DNA of 64,000 bases, taken from assembly GCF_000695795.1 (NCBI RefSeq), contig NZ_JNCA01000014.1:1-64000 (forward strand), in the 5' to 3' direction. Shown in pieces: positions 37,148-47,598 of the stretch. The translations under genes and the position numbers were made by a program. This DNA comes from Flavobacterium seoulense (GTDB lineage Bacteria > Bacteroidota > Bacteroidia > Flavobacteriales > Flavobacteriaceae). Each line of letters opens with the position of its first letter. The first letter of the stretch is position 1. The notes beneath the pieces were generated by a model. It was not told where the DNA came from, did no database searches, and saw nothing but the letters and a program-made list of their open reading frames with translations.

Positions 37148-38494
37148 TTAAGCTACTGCTTTTCTATTTTTTCCGCTTTTCATTAAACCATCATAATGTT
37201 TATTCAACAAGTATGAATTGATTTGTTGAATTGTGTCAATTGCAACACCTACCATAATAATTAATGAGGTACCTCCAAAAAACATTGCCCAAGATTGTTG
37301 AACATCCATAAGACTTACAACTATCGCTGGGAACACAGCTATTAGAGCAAGAAATAAAGAACCAGGAAAAGTTATCAAAGACATCACTTTGTCTAAAAAA
37401 TCAGAAGTTTCAGCTCCAGGTCTAACTCCAGGAATAAAACCACCGCTTCTCTTCAAATCATCAGACATTTTATTAGTAGGAACAGTAATTGCGGTATAAA
37501 AGTATGTGAATACAATAATTAATGTTGCAAAAACAAAATTATACCAAAAACCGAACATATTACTAAATGCACCTACAATAGATTGTGAAGTATCGGAAGT
37601 TGACAATCCTGCTAAAGCCGCAGGTATAAACATAATTGCTTGTGCAAAAATGATAGGCATAACCCCGGCAGCATTAAGCTTTAAAGGAATCCATTGTCTA
37701 TTTCCACCTAACATATCTTGTTCAAAATCACCAGAAGCAGTACGACGAGCGTACTGAACTGGTATTTTTCGAATAGCCATAGTTAACAATACACATGCAA
37801 TGATAACTAGAAGCCAAATAATTATTTCAATAACTAACAACATAGGTCCTCCATTGTTATTAGTAACTCTAGTTGTAAATTCTTGAATAAATGCTTGAGG
37901 AAATCTTGCAAGAATACCCACCATAATTAATAGTGATATACCATTACCAATTCCTTTATCAGTTATCTTTTCCCCTAACCACATGGCAAATATTGTACCT
38001 GTAACTAAGATTACTACTGAAGAAAATAAGAATTCAAAAGAATCAAACCCTAGTAAAAATGCACTACCAGGTAATGTTCTGTATAGATTATAGATATACG
38101 TAGGTCCTTGTACCAGAGTAATTCCAATAGTCAACCAACGCGTGATCTGATTAATCTTTTTTCTACCACTTTCACCATCACTTTGTAATTTTTGTAAATA
38201 AGGAATAGCAATCCCCATTAACTGAACAACAATAGATGCTGAAATGTAAGGCATAATTCCTAAAGCAAAAACGGATGCTTGAGAAAAAGCTCCACCAGTA
38301 AACATATCTAAAATAGAACCAATACCACTTTTAGTCTGACCTTCTAAATTAGCTAACTGTGTTGCATCAATCCCAGGAAGCGTTACGTGAGCTCCAAAAC
38401 GATAAACTAAAAGCAGACCTAATGTAATTAGGATTCTGTTTTTTAGTTCCTCGATTTTCCAAACATTACTTAATGATTCAAAAAATTTCTTCAT
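37148..38494 (-). CDS. secY: Protein translocase subunit SecY
   Basis: The 448-residue membrane protein has ten predicted helices, beginning with [28 protein letters not shown], and includes the plug-region and SecY signature [15 protein letters not shown]. Loops 6/7 and 8/9 ([25 protein letters not shown]) carry the conserved basic residues that bind SecA or the ribosome. It is the pore of the Sec channel. It follows rplO by 14 nt in the spc-type order. Confidence 0.98.
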   Translation of the reverse strand: MKKFFESLSNVWKIEELKNRILITLGLLLVYRFGAHVTLPGIDATQLANLEGQTKSGIGSILDMFTGGAFSQASVFALGIMPYISASIVVQLMGIAIPYLQKLQSDGESGRKKINQITRWLTIGITLVQGPTYIYNLYRTLPGSAFLLGFDSFEFLFSSVVILVTGTIFAMWLGEKITDKGIGNGISLLIMVGILARFPQAFIQEFTTRVTNNNGGPMLLVIEIIIWLLVIIACVLLTMAIRKIPVQYARRTASGDFEQDMLGGNRQWIPLKLNAAGVMPIIFAQAIMFIPAALAGLSTSDTSQSIVGAFSNMFGFWYNFVFATLIIVFTYFYTAITVPTNKMSDDLKRSGGFIPGVRPGAETSDFLDKVMSLITFPGSLFLALIAVFPAIVVSLMDVQQSWAMFFGGTSLIIMVGVAIDTIQQINSYLLNKHYDGLMKSGKNRKAVA

Positions 38495-38508
38495 AATTAA
38501 TTGAAAAA

Positions 38509-38961
38509 TTATAGTGTTACAGCCTCTCCACCAGCAGCTTCAATAGCAGCTTTTGCAGTAGCAGTAAATTTGTGAGCAGTTACTTTTAATTTAGCTTTCA
38601 ATTCTCCTCTTCCTAAAATCTTTACAATCTCATTTTTAGTAGCTAAACGGTTTGCAACAAAAACTGTCATATCAACAGTATCTGTAACTACACCATTATC
38701 AACTAATAATTGAAGTGTATCAAGATTTACACCTTCGTATTCTTTACGATTGATGTTTGTAAAACCAAACTTAGGCACACGTCTTTGAAGAGGCATTTGA
38801 CCTCCTTCAAAACCAATCTTTTTAGAATAACCAGAACGAGATTTTGCTCCTTTGTGTCCACGTGCAGCGGTACCACCTTTTCCAGAACCTTCTCCTCTAC
38901 CTAATCTTTTATTTTGATTATGTGTTGACCCTTCAGCTGGTTGTAAGTTACTTAAATTCAT
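38509..38961 (-). CDS. rplO: 50S ribosomal protein L15
   Basis: The 150-residue protein has the glycine- and lysine-rich L15 N-terminus (GSTHNQNKRLGRGEGSGKGG, ARGHKGAKSRSG) and a globular C-terminus with KLKVTAHKFTATAKAAIEAAGG. It is a late-assembly protein of the 50S subunit. It lies between rpmD (11 nt) and secY (14 nt). Confidence 0.98.
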   Translation of the reverse strand: MNLSNLQPAEGSTHNQNKRLGRGEGSGKGGTAARGHKGAKSRSGYSKKIGFEGGQMPLQRRVPKFGFTNINRKEYEGVNLDTLQLLVDNGVVTDTVDMTVFVANRLATKNEIVKILGRGELKAKLKVTAHKFTATAKAAIEAAGGEAVTL

Positions 38962-38972
38962 AACAGTATTTG

Positions 38973-39155
38973 TTATTTAGCTTCTTCTACAGAAACTAAG
39001 TGTTTAACTTTGTTTATCATCCCAAGGATTGCAGGGTTTGAGTCATGCTCTACAACTTGTCCCATTTTACGTAGACCTAAAGCCTCTAATCCTCTCTTTT
39101 GATCAAGTGGACAGTTGATTTTACTTCTAACTTGTTTTACTAATAATTTAGCCAT
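38973..39155 (-). CDS. rpmD: 50S ribosomal protein L30
   Basis: The 60-residue protein (MAKLLVKQVRSKINCPLDQ, GLRKMGQVVEHDSNPAILGMI) is the short bacterial L30. L30 is missing from some bacterial lineages, so its presence is informative. It lies 12 nt after rpsE in the standard order. Confidence 0.97.
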   Translation of the reverse strand: MAKLLVKQVRSKINCPLDQKRGLEALGLRKMGQVVEHDSNPAILGMINKVKHLVSVEEAK

Positions 39156-39167
39156 AATTTCCTTGAA

Positions 39168-39689
39168 TTAACCTTTAAAAACTTTCTCTAAAGAAACACC
39201 TCTTTGTTTTGCAACAGTGTGAGCACTTCTCATTTGTAATAAAGCATCAAAAGTTGCTTTTACTACGTTGTGAGGATTTGATGATCCTTGAGATTTAGAC
39301 AATACATCGTGAATACCTACTGATTCAAGAACTGAACGAACAGCTCCACCAGCAATAACTCCTGTACCATGAGAGGCAGGAATTAAGAATACACGTGCAC
39401 CACCAAATTTACCTTTTTGTTCGTGAGGAACTGATTGACCATTCAAAGGAATTCTCACTAAGTTTTTCTTAGCATCTTCTACTGCTTTCGCAATTGCTTC
39501 AGAAACGTCTTTAGATTTTCCTAATCCGTGACCAACTACTCCATTTTCATCACCTACAACTACAATAGCAGAAAAACCGAAAGCTCTACCTCCTTTTGTA
39601 ACTTTAGTAACACGATTAACACTAACTAGACGATCTTTTAATTCAAGACCACTAGGTTTTACCAATTCTACATTTTTGTATTTAGACAT
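39168..39689 (-). CDS. rpsE: 30S ribosomal protein S5
   Basis: The 173-residue protein has the S5 N-terminal RNA-binding domain ([36 protein letters not shown]) and C-terminal S5 fold ([19 protein letters not shown]). S5 shapes translational fidelity at the mRNA entry tunnel. Spectinomycin-contact residues near VTKGG look unaltered. It follows rplR by 6 nt. Confidence 0.98.
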
Positions 39690-39695
39690 AATATA

Positions 39696-40046
39696 TTAGA
39701 ATTTAAGTCCAGCGGCTCTTGCGCCTTCTGCTAATGATTTAATACGACCGTGGTATAAGTATCCTCCTCTATCGAATTTTACTGTTTCAACCCCAGCTTT
39801 CAACGCTTTTTCTGCAACCAATTTTCCAACTGCAGCAGCTACTTCAACGTTAGTACCTTTTCCTATTTCTTTTTCTCTTGAAGAAGCAGACAACAATGTA
39901 ACACCGTTTACGTCATCAATAAGTTGAGCGTAAATTTCTTTGTTACTTCTAAATACAGATAATCTTGGATTAGCAGCAGTACCACTTATCGTTTTTCTGA
40001 TTCTGAATCTGATTCTCTGTCTTCTTTCAGGTTTTGTTAATGACAT
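39696..40046 (-). CDS. rplR: 50S ribosomal protein L18
   Basis: The 116-residue protein starts with a basic arm ([25 protein letters not shown]) and ends with [20 protein letters not shown], the L18 signature. It binds 5S rRNA with L5. The length is normal. Gaps are 11 nt to rplF and 6 nt to rpsE. Confidence 0.98.
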   Translation of the reverse strand: MSLTKPERRQRIRFRIRKTISGTAANPRLSVFRSNKEIYAQLIDDVNGVTLLSASSREKEIGKGTNVEVAAAVGKLVAEKALKAGVETVKFDRGGYLYHGRIKSLAEGARAAGLKF

Positions 40047-40057
40047 AATCTTATTTT

Positions 40058-40600
40058 TTAAGCTGATTTACCTGCTTTTCTTCTTAATACTTCACCTACA
40101 AATTTAACACCTTTTCCTTTGTATGGTTCTGGCTTACGGAAACCTCTGATTTTCGCAGCAACAGCTCCTAAAAGTTGTTTATCTAATGATGTTAATTTTA
40201 CAATTGGGTTCTTACCTTTTTCAGATATAGTTTCAACAGTAACTTCTGGAGCAACTTCTAAAACAATATTATGAGAAAATCCAAGCGCCAAATCTAATTT
40301 TTGTCCTTGATTAGAAGCTCTGTAACCTACCCCTACCAATTCTAATGATTTAGTAAAACCTTCAGTTACACCAACAACCATATTGCTGATTAAAGATCTA
40401 TATAAACCGTGTTTTGCTCTTTGATCTTTGTGATCAGATGATCTTTCTACTAGAACTTGATCACCTTCAACCTTTACAGTTACGTCCGAAAACTCCTGAG
40501 ATAGTTGACCATTTTTTCCTTTTACTGTAATAATACCGTCTTTAACTTCTACAGTTACTCCAGCAGGGATTACAATTGGGCTTTTACCTATTCTTGACAT
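40058..40600 (-). CDS. rplF: 50S ribosomal protein L6
   Basis: The 180-residue protein ([52 protein letters not shown]) contains the duplicated L6 fold. It sits at the base of the L7/L12 stalk near the GTPase centre. It lies 18 nt after rpsH. Confidence 0.98.
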   Translation of the reverse strand: MSRIGKSPIVIPAGVTVEVKDGIITVKGKNGQLSQEFSDVTVKVEGDQVLVERSSDHKDQRAKHGLYRSLISNMVVGVTEGFTKSLELVGVGYRASNQGQKLDLALGFSHNIVLEVAPEVTVETISEKGKNPIVKLTSLDKQLLGAVAAKIRGFRKPEPYKGKGVKFVGEVLRRKAGKSA

Positions 40601-40618
40601 CTTATTTAGTCTTTAAAA

Positions 40619-41017
40619 TTAGTATACGTAACAAATTACTTCACCACCTACATTTAATTGCTTAGCTTGTTTTCCAGTCATCAAACCTTTTGATGTAGAA
40701 ACAATAGCAATTCCTAATCCGTTAAGGATTCTTGGTAATTTGGCAGCACCTGCATACTTACGTAAACCTGGTTTACTAATTCTTTGGATATCTTTAATTA
40801 CTGGCTCTTTAGTATCTTTATCATACTTTAAAGCAATTTTAATTGAACCCTGAACTGTGTTCTGTTCAAATTTGTAACTCAAGATATAACCTTGATCAAA
40901 TAAGATCTTAGTTATTTCTTTTTTAAGATTAGAAGCTGGAATTTCAACAACTTTGTGGTTTGCAGCCACAGCGTTACGAACTCTAGTCAAATAATCTGCA
41001 ATAGGATCTGTATTCAT
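40619..41017 (-). CDS. rpsH: 30S ribosomal protein S8
   Basis: The 132-residue protein starts MNTDPIADYLTRVRNA and has the C-terminal signature GIAIVSTSKGLMTGKQAK. S8 organises the central domain of 16S rRNA and in E. coli represses the spc operon through an mRNA mimic of its rRNA site. Here it is preceded by a 141-nt gap that holds a promoter (41126-41155) and possible hairpins, so rpsH and downstream genes can be transcribed separately. Confidence 0.98.
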   Translation of the reverse strand: MNTDPIADYLTRVRNAVAANHKVVEIPASNLKKEITKILFDQGYILSYKFEQNTVQGSIKIALKYDKDTKEPVIKDIQRISKPGLRKYAGAAKLPRILNGLGIAIVSTSKGLMTGKQAKQLNVGGEVICYVY

Positions 41018-41125
41018 ATTTATTAATTTGCGACAACGGTTTTCAAAAGAACTATTCCCTTGAACCTGAAGTCATTAAACTCAAGCTTAAAGCAGATGAT
41101 TGCACGATTACCGGCAAAAATCCGG

Positions 41126-41155
41126 CAAATGTACAATTATCTGCTGACATACCAA
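41126..41155 (-). promoter_or_regulatory. Internal promoter before rpsH
   Basis: On the minus strand TTG (41155-41153), a 19-nt spacer and TACATTTG (41133-41126) match both promoter elements. About 108 nt of leader separate it from the rpsH ATG, including a CCGG-loop-CCGG hairpin and CTTGA/TCAAG arms (41081-41085, 41059-41063). Confidence 0.7.
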
Positions 41156-41158
41156 CTA

Positions 41159-41428
41159 TTACCAGCTAGCTTTTTTCACACCTGGTATCAATCCATTGTT
41201 AGCCATTTCACGGAAAGTAACACGTGAAATACCGAATTGACGCATATAACCTCTTGGTCTACCTGTTAATTTACAACGATTGTGCAAACGAACTGGTGAA
41301 GCATTCTTTGGTAATTTTTGCAAACCTACGAAATCTCCAGCCTCTATCAAAGCTTTTCTTTTCTCAGCATACTTCTCTACCGTTTTTTGTCTTTTAACCT
41401 CGCGGGCTTTCATTGATTCTTTTGCCAT
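41159..41428 (-). CDS. rpsN: 30S ribosomal protein S14 (zinc-free form)
   Basis: The 89-residue protein is the long, cysteine-poor S14 ([51 protein letters not shown]). The short zinc-binding form would be 61 residues with two C-x2-C pairs, which are absent. It lies 3 nt after rplE. Confidence 0.98.
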   Translation of the reverse strand: MAKESMKAREVKRQKTVEKYAEKRKALIEAGDFVGLQKLPKNASPVRLHNRCKLTGRPRGYMRQFGISRVTFREMANNGLIPGVKKASW

Positions 41429-41431
41429 GTC

Positions 41432-41983
41432 TTAGTTCTTTTTAAAAGGTAAACCTAGTTCAGTTAATAATGACTTTGCTTCTTTGTCTGTTTGAGCAGT
41501 AGTAACAAAAGTAATATCCATTCCTGAAATTTTGTTAACTTTATCAATATCAATTTCTGGGAAAATGATTTGCTCTAAAACTCCAAGGTTATAATTACCT
41601 CTACCATCGAATCCAGTAGCTTTGATACCACCAAAATCTCTTACACGTGGTAAAGCAGAAGTAATAAGTCTATCTAAAAACTCATACATTCTTTCTCCAC
41701 GTAAAGTAACTTTTGCTCCAATTGGCATTCCTTTTCTCAATTTGAAAGACGCAACGTCTTTCTTAGAAATTGTAGAAACTGCTTTTTGTCCAGTGATCTT
41801 AGTTAACTCATCAACTGCATAGTCAATAAGTTTTTTATCAGATACAGCTGCACCTACTCCGCGGCTCAAAACGATTTTTTCAAGTTTAGGAACTTGCATT
41901 ACGTTTGTGTATCCGAACTCTTCTTTAAGAGCAGAGATTACTCTACTCTTATATTCTTCTTTTAATCTAGGTATATACGCCAT
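41432..41983 (-). CDS. rplE: 50S ribosomal protein L5
   Basis: The 183-residue protein has L5 hallmarks: [40 protein letters not shown] and [16 protein letters not shown]5 binds 5S rRNA and contacts P-site tRNA. It lies 2 nt after rplX and 3 nt before rpsN. Confidence 0.98.
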   Translation of the reverse strand: MAYIPRLKEEYKSRVISALKEEFGYTNVMQVPKLEKIVLSRGVGAAVSDKKLIDYAVDELTKITGQKAVSTISKKDVASFKLRKGMPIGAKVTLRGERMYEFLDRLITSALPRVRDFGGIKATGFDGRGNYNLGVLEQIIFPEIDIDKVNKISGMDITFVTTAQTDKEAKSLLTELGLPFKKN

Positions 41984-41985
41984 TA

Positions 41986-42300
41986 CTATAGTACTTGATT
42001 AGATTTTTTTGAAAATCTTACTTTCTTATCTCCTTCAACTCTTACACCTACTCTTGTTGTTTCCTTAGTTTTAGGATCAATTAGAGAGATATTAGAAATT
42101 TGAATAGGAGCTTCTTTTTTCACGATACCACCTTGAGGGCTTTTTGCACTTGGCTTCGTATGTTTTGAAACTAAGTTTACACCTTCAACAATCGCTTTGT
42201 TTTTCTCACGGTCTACACGCAATACTTTGCCTTCAGCACCTTTGTGATCTCCAGCAATTACTCTTACGATGTCACCTGATTTTATTTTTAGCTTTATCAT
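41986..42300 (-). CDS. rplX: 50S ribosomal protein L24
   Basis: The 104-residue protein has a KOW motif ([20 protein letters not shown]) and the L24 segment [20 protein letters not shown]. It starts 50S assembly at the 5' end of 23S rRNA. It lies 11 nt after rplN and 2 nt before rplE. Confidence 0.98.
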   Translation of the reverse strand: MIKLKIKSGDIVRVIAGDHKGAEGKVLRVDREKNKAIVEGVNLVSKHTKPSAKSPQGGIVKKEAPIQISNISLIDPKTKETTRVGVRVEGDKKVRFSKKSNQVL

Positions 42301-42311
42301 CTTATAACGAA

Positions 42312-42680
42312 TTAAAGCACTTCTGGTGCTAATGATACAATTTTCATGAATTGTTTTTCACGAAGTTCTCTTGCTACCGGACCAAAAACACGAGTTCCTC
42401 TCATTTCACCTGCAGCATTCAAAAGAACACATGCATTGTCATCGAAACGGATATAAGAACCATCAGCTCTTCTCACTTCTTTTTTGGTACGTACAACAAC
42501 TGCAGTCGAAACAGCTCCTTTTTTAACGTTTCCGTTTGGAGTTGAATCTTTGATAGAAACTACAATTTTGTCTCCAACAGAGGCATACCTTCTTTTAGTA
42601 CCTCCTAAAACACGGATAGTTAAAACTTCTTTAGCTCCTGTGTTATCTGCTACTTTTAGTCTTGATTCTTGTTGTACCAT
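42312..42680 (-). CDS. rplN: 50S ribosomal protein L14
   Basis: The 122-residue protein ([40 protein letters not shown]) is a full-length L14. It contributes to the intersubunit bridge B8. It lies 2 nt after rpsQ in the standard order. Confidence 0.98.
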   Translation of the reverse strand: MVQQESRLKVADNTGAKEVLTIRVLGGTKRRYASVGDKIVVSIKDSTPNGNVKKGAVSTAVVVRTKKEVRRADGSYIRFDDNACVLLNAAGEMRGTRVFGPVARELREKQFMKIVSLAPEVL

Positions 42681-42682
42681 AA

Positions 42683-42940
42683 TTATTTAGCTCTTTCTAG
42701 GATTTCAACCAATCTCCAACATTTTGATTTACTTAAAGGACGCGTTTCGCTAATTCTTACAGTATCTCCAATGTTACAATCGTTTGTTTCGTCATGTGCA
42801 ACAAATTTCTTTGTTTTCAATACGAACTTACCATATAATGGGTGTTTTACTTTAGTAACTTGTGCAACAACAATAGATTTATCCATTTTGTTAGAAGTTA
42901 CAACACCAATTCTTTCTTTTCTTAAATTTCTTTTTTCCAT
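42683..42940 (-). CDS. rpsQ: 30S ribosomal protein S17
   Basis: The 85-residue protein begins [20 protein letters not shown] at ATG 42938-42940 and contains [15 protein letters not shown] and the S17 segment [14 protein letters not shown] longer frame starts at 43000 and adds 20 residues, but that part overlaps rpmC and matches nothing in S17, so the shorter start was chosen. It lies 16 nt after rpmC. Confidence 0.97.
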   Translation of the reverse strand: MEKRNLRKERIGVVTSNKMDKSIVVAQVTKVKHPLYGKFVLKTKKFVAHDETNDCNIGDTVRISETRPLSKSKCWRLVEILERAK

Positions 42941-42956
42941 CTTTCGCAGATTACAA

Positions 42957-43148
42957 TTATTGCAATTCTCTTTTAGTAAGCTCTGTAGCCAATCTAGCAA
43001 CTGTTCTTCTTAAACTTCTAATTTGAAGCGGATTCTCAATTGGAGATATTGCGTGAGCTAATTTTAGGTCAGCATAAGTTTTCTTAGCCTGGCTAAGATT
43101 TTCTTGCAACTGTGCTGCAGAAAGACCTTTTATTTCTGATTGTTTCAT
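42957..43148 (-). CDS. rpmC: 50S ribosomal protein L29
   Basis: The 63-residue helical protein ([40 protein letters not shown]) is L29. It lies at the polypeptide exit tunnel near the trigger factor site. It follows rplP by 11 nt. Confidence 0.97.
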   Translation of the reverse strand: MKQSEIKGLSAAQLQENLSQAKKTYADLKLAHAISPIENPLQIRSLRRTVARLATELTKRELQ

Positions 43149-43159
43149 AATAATATAGA

Positions 43160-43585
43160 TTATGCTTCGAAATCTCTAGCAACAACGAATTTAGTTTTTA
43201 CTGGAAGTTTTTGAGCTGCAAGACGTAATGCCTCTTTTGCAACTGACAATGGAACTCCTCCTACTTCAAACATAATTCTTCCGGGTTTAACAACAGCTGC
43301 CCAATATTCAACGGCACCTTTACCTTTACCCATACGTACCTCAAGAGGTTTCTTAGTAATTGGTTTGTCTGGAAATATTTTAATCCATAATTGTCCCTCT
43401 CTTTTCATGTAACGAGTTGCAGCAATACGTGCAGCTTCGATTTGACGAGAAGTTAAGAACATACCATCTTCATGAACAGATTTAATACCAAACATTCCGT
43501 TAGAAAGTTCATGCCCTCTTTGAGAGTTCCCTTTCATTCTACCTTTTTGTACCTTACGGTATTTTGTTCTTTTAGGCTGTAACAT
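43160..43585 (-). CDS. rplP: 50S ribosomal protein L16
   Basis: The 141-residue protein ([40 protein letters not shown]) is full-length L16. It organises the A-site region of 23S rRNA. It lies 18 nt after rpsC. Confidence 0.98.
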   Translation of the reverse strand: MLQPKRTKYRKVQKGRMKGNSQRGHELSNGMFGIKSVHEDGMFLTSRQIEAARIAATRYMKREGQLWIKIFPDKPITKKPLEVRMGKGKGAVEYWAAVVKPGRIMFEVGGVPLSVAKEALRLAAQKLPVKTKFVVARDFEA

Positions 43586-43603
43586 TTTTCTTTAATTTAA
43601 AAA

Positions 43604-44353
43604 TTACTTTCTTTTACGAGCGTCTGGTTTACCACCTTTTGAGAAGTTTGATTTTCCACGAGGAGCATCACCACCTTTTCCACCAGATTGTTTTTTGTCC
43701 ATTCCAGCAAGCGGAGAAAGCTCTCTCTTTCCGTAAACCTCACCTTTCATGATCCACACTTTGATACCCATTCTACCATAAGTAGTATGTGCTTCAGCAA
43801 GTGCATAATCAATATCAGCTCTGAAAGTTGACAAAGGAATTCTTCCTTCTTTGAAACCTTCTGAACGTGCCATCTCAGCTCCATTCAAACGACCAGAAAT
43901 CAAAACTTTGATACCTTCAGCGTTCATACGCATAGAAGCAGCAATAGCCATTTTGATTGCACGTCTGTAAGAAATACGGCTTTCGATTTGACGAGCGATG
44001 CTAGTTGCAACTAAATAAGCATCTAACTCAGGTCTTTTGATTTCAAAGATGTTGATTTGAACTTCTTTGTCAGTAATTTTCTTAAGCTCTTCTTTTAACT
44101 TGTCTACCTCTTGACCTCCTTTACCAATGATGATACCTGGACGAGCCGTAGTGATAGTAACGGTTACAAGTTTCAAAGTTCTCTCGATAATTACCTTTGA
44201 TACACTAGCTTTTGATAAACGAGCATGTACATACTTTCTGATTTTGTGATCTTCAGCGATTTTATCACCATAATCATTTCCACCATACCAGTTTGAGTCC
44301 CATCCTCTGATGATACCAAGTCTATTTCCAATTGGATTTGTCTTTTGTCCCAT
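43604..44353 (-). CDS. rpsC: 30S ribosomal protein S3
   Basis: The 249-residue protein has the KH domain ([19 protein letters not shown]) and the C-terminal S3 domain ([38 protein letters not shown]). A basic glycine-rich tail extends past residue 220. S3 lines the mRNA entry channel. It lies 6 nt after rplV. Confidence 0.98.
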   Translation of the reverse strand: MGQKTNPIGNRLGIIRGWDSNWYGGNDYGDKIAEDHKIRKYVHARLSKASVSKVIIERTLKLVTVTITTARPGIIIGKGGQEVDKLKEELKKITDKEVQINIFEIKRPELDAYLVATSIARQIESRISYRRAIKMAIAASMRMNAEGIKVLISGRLNGAEMARSEGFKEGRIPLSTFRADIDYALAEAHTTYGRMGIKVWIMKGEVYGKRELSPLAGMDKKQSGGKGGDAPRGKSNFSKGGKPDARKRK

Positions 44354-44359
44354 CTTGTA

Positions 44360-44773
44360 TTAATTTGCTTGTGTGTTATTATTAATAGCTCCTAACACGA
44401 TAGTTACGTGATTAGAACGTTTTCTAATTCTGTGTGCACGACCTTGCGGAGCTGGACGAAGTCTTTTTAACATCATTCCACCATCTACTCTGATCTCTTT
44501 AACAAATAATCCAGCTTCTTCTAAATTATCTTCACTATTTTTTTGCTCCCAGTTATTGATTGCAGACAATAATAGTTTTTCTAATTTTCTTGAAGCTTCT
44601 TTAGAACTGAATCTTAAAATGTTAAGTGCTCTTTCTACCTTCTGACCTCTTACCAAGTCCGCTACTAAGCGCATTTTTCTAGGTGAAGTAGGGCAGTTAT
44701 TCAATTTCGCGAAAGCAATAGACTTATTAGCCTCTTTTCTCGCATCTGCTGTTTCTCTTTTACGAACTCCCAT
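44360..44773 (-). CDS. rplV: 50S ribosomal protein L22
   Basis: The 137-residue protein has the L22 core ([40 protein letters not shown]), whose beta-hairpin lines the exit tunnel. A 15-residue N-terminal extension ([15 protein letters not shown]) precedes the core, common in Bacteroidota. It lies 6 nt after rpsS. Confidence 0.98.
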   Translation of the reverse strand: MGVRKRETADARKEANKSIAFAKLNNCPTSPRKMRLVADLVRGQKVERALNILRFSSKEASRKLEKLLLSAINNWEQKNSEDNLEEAGLFVKEIRVDGGMMLKRLRPAPQGRAHRIRKRSNHVTIVLGAINNNTQAN

Positions 44774-44779
44774 TGCTTC

Positions 44780-45058
44780 TTATTTTTTACCTTTATTTTT
44801 TGCTCCAGCATGACCTCTAAAAGATCTAGTTGGTGAAAATTCTCCTAATTTGTGTCCTACCATGTTTTCTGTTACGTAAACCGGTACAAATTGACGACCG
44901 TTATGAACTGCGATAGTTTGCCCAACAAAGTCCGGAGTAATCATAGAAGCTCTAGACCAAGTCTTAACCACTCCTTTATTTCCACCTGCGATGTTTTCTT
45001 CAACTTTCTTTTCTAACTTATAATGAACGAAAGGTCCTTTTTTTAATGAACGTGCCAT
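44780..45058 (-). CDS. rpsS: 30S ribosomal protein S19
   Basis: The 92-residue protein ([53 protein letters not shown]) is full-length S19, in the head of the 30S subunit with S13. It lies 7 nt after rplB. Confidence 0.98.
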   Translation of the reverse strand: MARSLKKGPFVHYKLEKKVEENIAGGNKGVVKTWSRASMITPDFVGQTIAVHNGRQFVPVYVTENMVGHKLGEFSPTRSFRGHAGAKNKGKK

Positions 45059-45065
45059 ATCTTAA

Positions 45066-45890
45066 TTATTTCTTTCTACGTTCTACGATATACTTACTAC
45101 TCGGGTTTTTCGGAGAACGAGTTCTGTAACCTTTAGCCGGTACTCCGTTTCTAGAACGTGGATGACCTCCAGAAGAACGACCTTCACCACCTCCCATAGG
45201 GTGATCAACAGGGTTCATCGCTACTGGTCTTGTTCTTGGTCTTCTACCTAACCATCTTGTTCTACCTGCTTTACCAGATACTACTAATTGATGATCAGAG
45301 TTAGATACTGCTCCAATTGTAGCCGAACAAGTCAACAAGATTAATCTTGTTTCTCCAGAAGGCATTTTAATTGTAGCATATTTTCCATCTCTTGCCATTA
45401 ATTGAGCAAAAGTTCCTGCAGAACGAGCAATAACAGCTCCTTGACCAGGTCTCAATTCAATACAAGAAATTACAGTTCCTAGAGGAACTTTACTTAAAGG
45501 TAATGTATTCCCAATTTCAGGTTGAGCATCAGCACCAGAAACTAATTTCTGACCAACTTTCAATCCGTTTTGAGCAATAATATACGTTTTCTCTCCATCA
45601 GCATATGCTAATAAAGCAATAAAAGCAGTTCTGTTTGGATCGTACTCGATTGACTTCACTGTAGCTGGAATTCCATCTTTAGTTCTTTTGAAATCAATGA
45701 TACGATATCTCTGCTTGTGACCACCACCCGTGTAACGCATGGTCATCTTTCCTTGACTATTTCTACCTCCAGAGTTTTTTATCGGCGCTATCAAAGAGCG
45801 TTCCGGCTTATCAGTTGTAATGGCGTCATAACCATTCACAACTCTAAATCGCTGACCTGCGGTAATAGGTTTTAATTTTCTTACTGACAT
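45066..45890 (-). CDS. rplB: 50S ribosomal protein L2
   Basis: The 274-residue protein has the OB/SH3 domains of L2 and the C-terminal signature [18 protein letters not shown], whose His is near the peptidyl-transferase centre. It is needed for subunit association. It lies 9 nt after rplW. Confidence 0.98.
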   Translation of the reverse strand: MSVRKLKPITAGQRFRVVNGYDAITTDKPERSLIAPIKNSGGRNSQGKMTMRYTGGGHKQRYRIIDFKRTKDGIPATVKSIEYDPNRTAFIALLAYADGEKTYIIAQNGLKVGQKLVSGADAQPEIGNTLPLSKVPLGTVISCIELRPGQGAVIARSAGTFAQLMARDGKYATIKMPSGETRLILLTCSATIGAVSNSDHQLVVSGKAGRTRWLGRRPRTRPVAMNPVDHPMGGGEGRSSGGHPRSRNGVPAKGYRTRSPKNPSSKYIVERRKK

Positions 45891-45899
45891 TGTTATATC

Positions 45900-46190
45900 T
45901 TAGATATTGTTGTAAAAATCAATTGTTTCTCCTTCTTGTACTTGAACAATTGCTTTTTTGATTGCATTTGTCTTTCCACTGATTAAACCACTTTTAGTGT
46001 ATTTTGTAGTTCTATCCGGTCTTACATTAATTGTGTTAACACTTAAAACAGTTACTCCATAAGCAGCCTCTACAGCTTTCTTAATCTCAACTTTGTTTGC
46101 TTTTTTGTTAACAACAAATCCGAAACGGTTTAAAACTTCACTTTCTTTGGTTACTTTTTCCGTTACTATAGGTTTAATTATGATACTCAT
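45900..46190 (-). CDS. rplW: 50S ribosomal protein L23
   Basis: The 96-residue protein (IIKPIVTEKVTKESEVLNRF, NKVEIKKAVEAAYGVTVLSV) is L23, the main docking site for trigger factor and SRP at the tunnel exit. It lies 6 nt after rplD. Confidence 0.97.
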   Translation of the reverse strand: MSIIIKPIVTEKVTKESEVLNRFGFVVNKKANKVEIKKAVEAAYGVTVLSVNTINVRPDRTTKYTKSGLISGKTNAIKKAIVQVQEGETIDFYNNI

Positions 46191-46196
46191 ATCCTA

Positions 46197-46826
46197 TTAT
46201 TTACTTAAATTTTCTTCAATTACCTCCAAAGAACTCTCTAAAAGCACTAAATTATTAGCATTTAAAATAGCGTAAGTGCTTAATTCTAAAGAACTTACGA
46301 CATTAGAAGCTTTTAAATTGCGTGACGACAAATATACATTTTTATTGGTATCACCCAACACAAATAATGATTTTTTATTTTCTAACTCTAAAGCTTTCAA
46401 AACGTTAATGAAATTTTTAGTGTTTGGCGTTTCAAAATTAAAATCTTCAAGAACAATAATATTTGACTCTTTTGCTTTAATTGAGAAAGCAGATTTTCTT
46501 GCCAATCTTTTCAAGTTTTTATTCAATTTGAATGAATAACTTCTTGGTCTTGGCCCAAAAACTGTTCCACCACCTTTAAACAATGGATTCTTTGCACTAC
46601 CCGCACGAGCAGTACCAGTTCCTTTTTGTTTTTTTATCTTACGAGTACTTCCCGCTACTTCAGCTCTTTCTTTAGCTTTGTGCGTTCCTTGACGTTGATT
46701 AGCAAGATATTGCTTTACATCAAGATATACTGCGTGATTGTTTGGCTCTATACCAAATACTGAATCAGAAAGTTGAACTTTTCTTCCAGTATCTTTTCCG
46801 TTGAAATCTAATACTTTTGCTTCCAT
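46197..46826 (-). CDS. rplD: 50S ribosomal protein L4
   Basis: The 209-residue protein contains the L4 loop (QKGTGTARAGSAKNPLFKGG, FGPRPRSYSFKLNKNLKRLA) that reaches the exit tunnel. In E. coli L4 represses the S10 operon. Here the rplC leader carries a 13-bp inverted repeat around its promoter that could host a control element. Its start overlaps the rplC stop by one base. Confidence 0.97.
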   Translation of the reverse strand: MEAKVLDFNGKDTGRKVQLSDSVFGIEPNNHAVYLDVKQYLANQRQGTHKAKERAEVAGSTRKIKKQKGTGTARAGSAKNPLFKGGGTVFGPRPRSYSFKLNKNLKRLARKSAFSIKAKESNIIVLEDFNFETPNTKNFINVLKALELENKKSLFVLGDTNKNVYLSSRNLKASNVVSSLELSTYAILNANNLVLLESSLEVIEENLSK

Positions 46827-47443
46827 TACTTCTGAATGATTACATAAGAGTTGTTATGACCAGGAACACATCCTTTAATAACAAGTAGGTTCTTATCAGC
46901 CACTACTTTTAAAACTCTAAGGTTTTGAACTTTTACATTATCTCCTCCCATTCTTCCAGCCATACGCATTCCTTTGAATACTCTAGATGGATAAGAAGAA
47001 GCTCCTACAGAACCTGGCGCTCTTAAACGGTTGTGCTGACCATGAGTAGCTTGCCCAACACCACCAAAACCGTGACGTTTAACAACACCCTGAAAACCTT
47101 TACCTTTAGATACACCTTGCACATCTACAAATTCTCCTTCTTCAAAAATAGAAACATCGATAAGATCTCCTAATTTTTGTTCAGTTGCAAATTCTTTGAA
47201 TTCAACGACTTTTTTCTTAGCAACAGTTCCAGCTTTTTTAAAGTGACCTAAAGCCGCTTTTGTGGAATGTTTCTCGTTTTTGTCATCGAAACCAAGTTGC
47301 AACGCTTCATACCCGTCAACCTCATTGGTTCTGACTTGGGTAACAACACATGGACCTGCCTCAATAACAGTACAAGGAATATTCTTCCCGTTCTCATCAA
47401 AAAGACTAGTCATGCCGATTTTTCTACCAATTAACCCAGACAT
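46826..47443 (-). CDS. rplC: 50S ribosomal protein L3
   Basis: The 205-residue protein ([30 protein letters not shown] segment [19 protein letters not shown]) is L3, an early 50S assembly protein near the peptidyl-transferase centre. It is first in its transcription block: rpsJ, normally directly upstream, is 155 nt away, and a good promoter lies in that gap. Confidence 0.98.
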   Translation of the reverse strand: MSGLIGRKIGMTSLFDENGKNIPCTVIEAGPCVVTQVRTNEVDGYEALQLGFDDKNEKHSTKAALGHFKKAGTVAKKKVVEFKEFATEQKLGDLIDVSIFEEGEFVDVQGVSKGKGFQGVVKRHGFGGVGQATHGQHNRLRAPGSVGASSYPSRVFKGMRMAGRMGGDNVKVQNLRVLKVVADKNLLVIKGCVPGHNNSYVIIQK

Positions 47444-47485
47444 AAATATTAATTATTAATTATTAAATATAAAAACAGAACACAA

Positions 47486-47570
47486 TCGTTTAAGTGAAGC
47501 TGTTTTTAAAAGTGGTGCAAAAGTATAACTTATTTACACACAAACCAAAAAAAACTTTTCACTTAAACGA
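47486..47570 (-). promoter_or_regulatory. rplC promoter bracketed by a 13-bp inverted repeat
   Basis: On the minus strand TTG (47548-47546), a 20-nt spacer and TACTTTTG (47525-47518) form a full promoter match. TCGTTTAAGTGAA (47486-47498) and its exact inverted copy TTCACTTAAACGA (47558-47570) flank it. One copy is 10 nt upstream of the -33 box and the other is downstream of the expected start site. The upstream copy also takes part in a weak hairpin followed by eight T, which may end the rpsJ transcript. Confidence 0.65.
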
Positions 47571-47598
47571 AGTGCTCTAATTTACTCTTGAAAAAAAC

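Noticed and set aside
42941..43000. Longer S17 reading frame overlapping rpmC
   Set aside because: The extra N-terminal residues match nothing in S17, and the ATG at 42940 gives the normal 85-residue protein.
42669..43013. 114-residue plus-strand ORF opposite rpsQ and rpmC
   Set aside because: It runs antisense across two ribosomal genes and is not supported by any promoter or motif.
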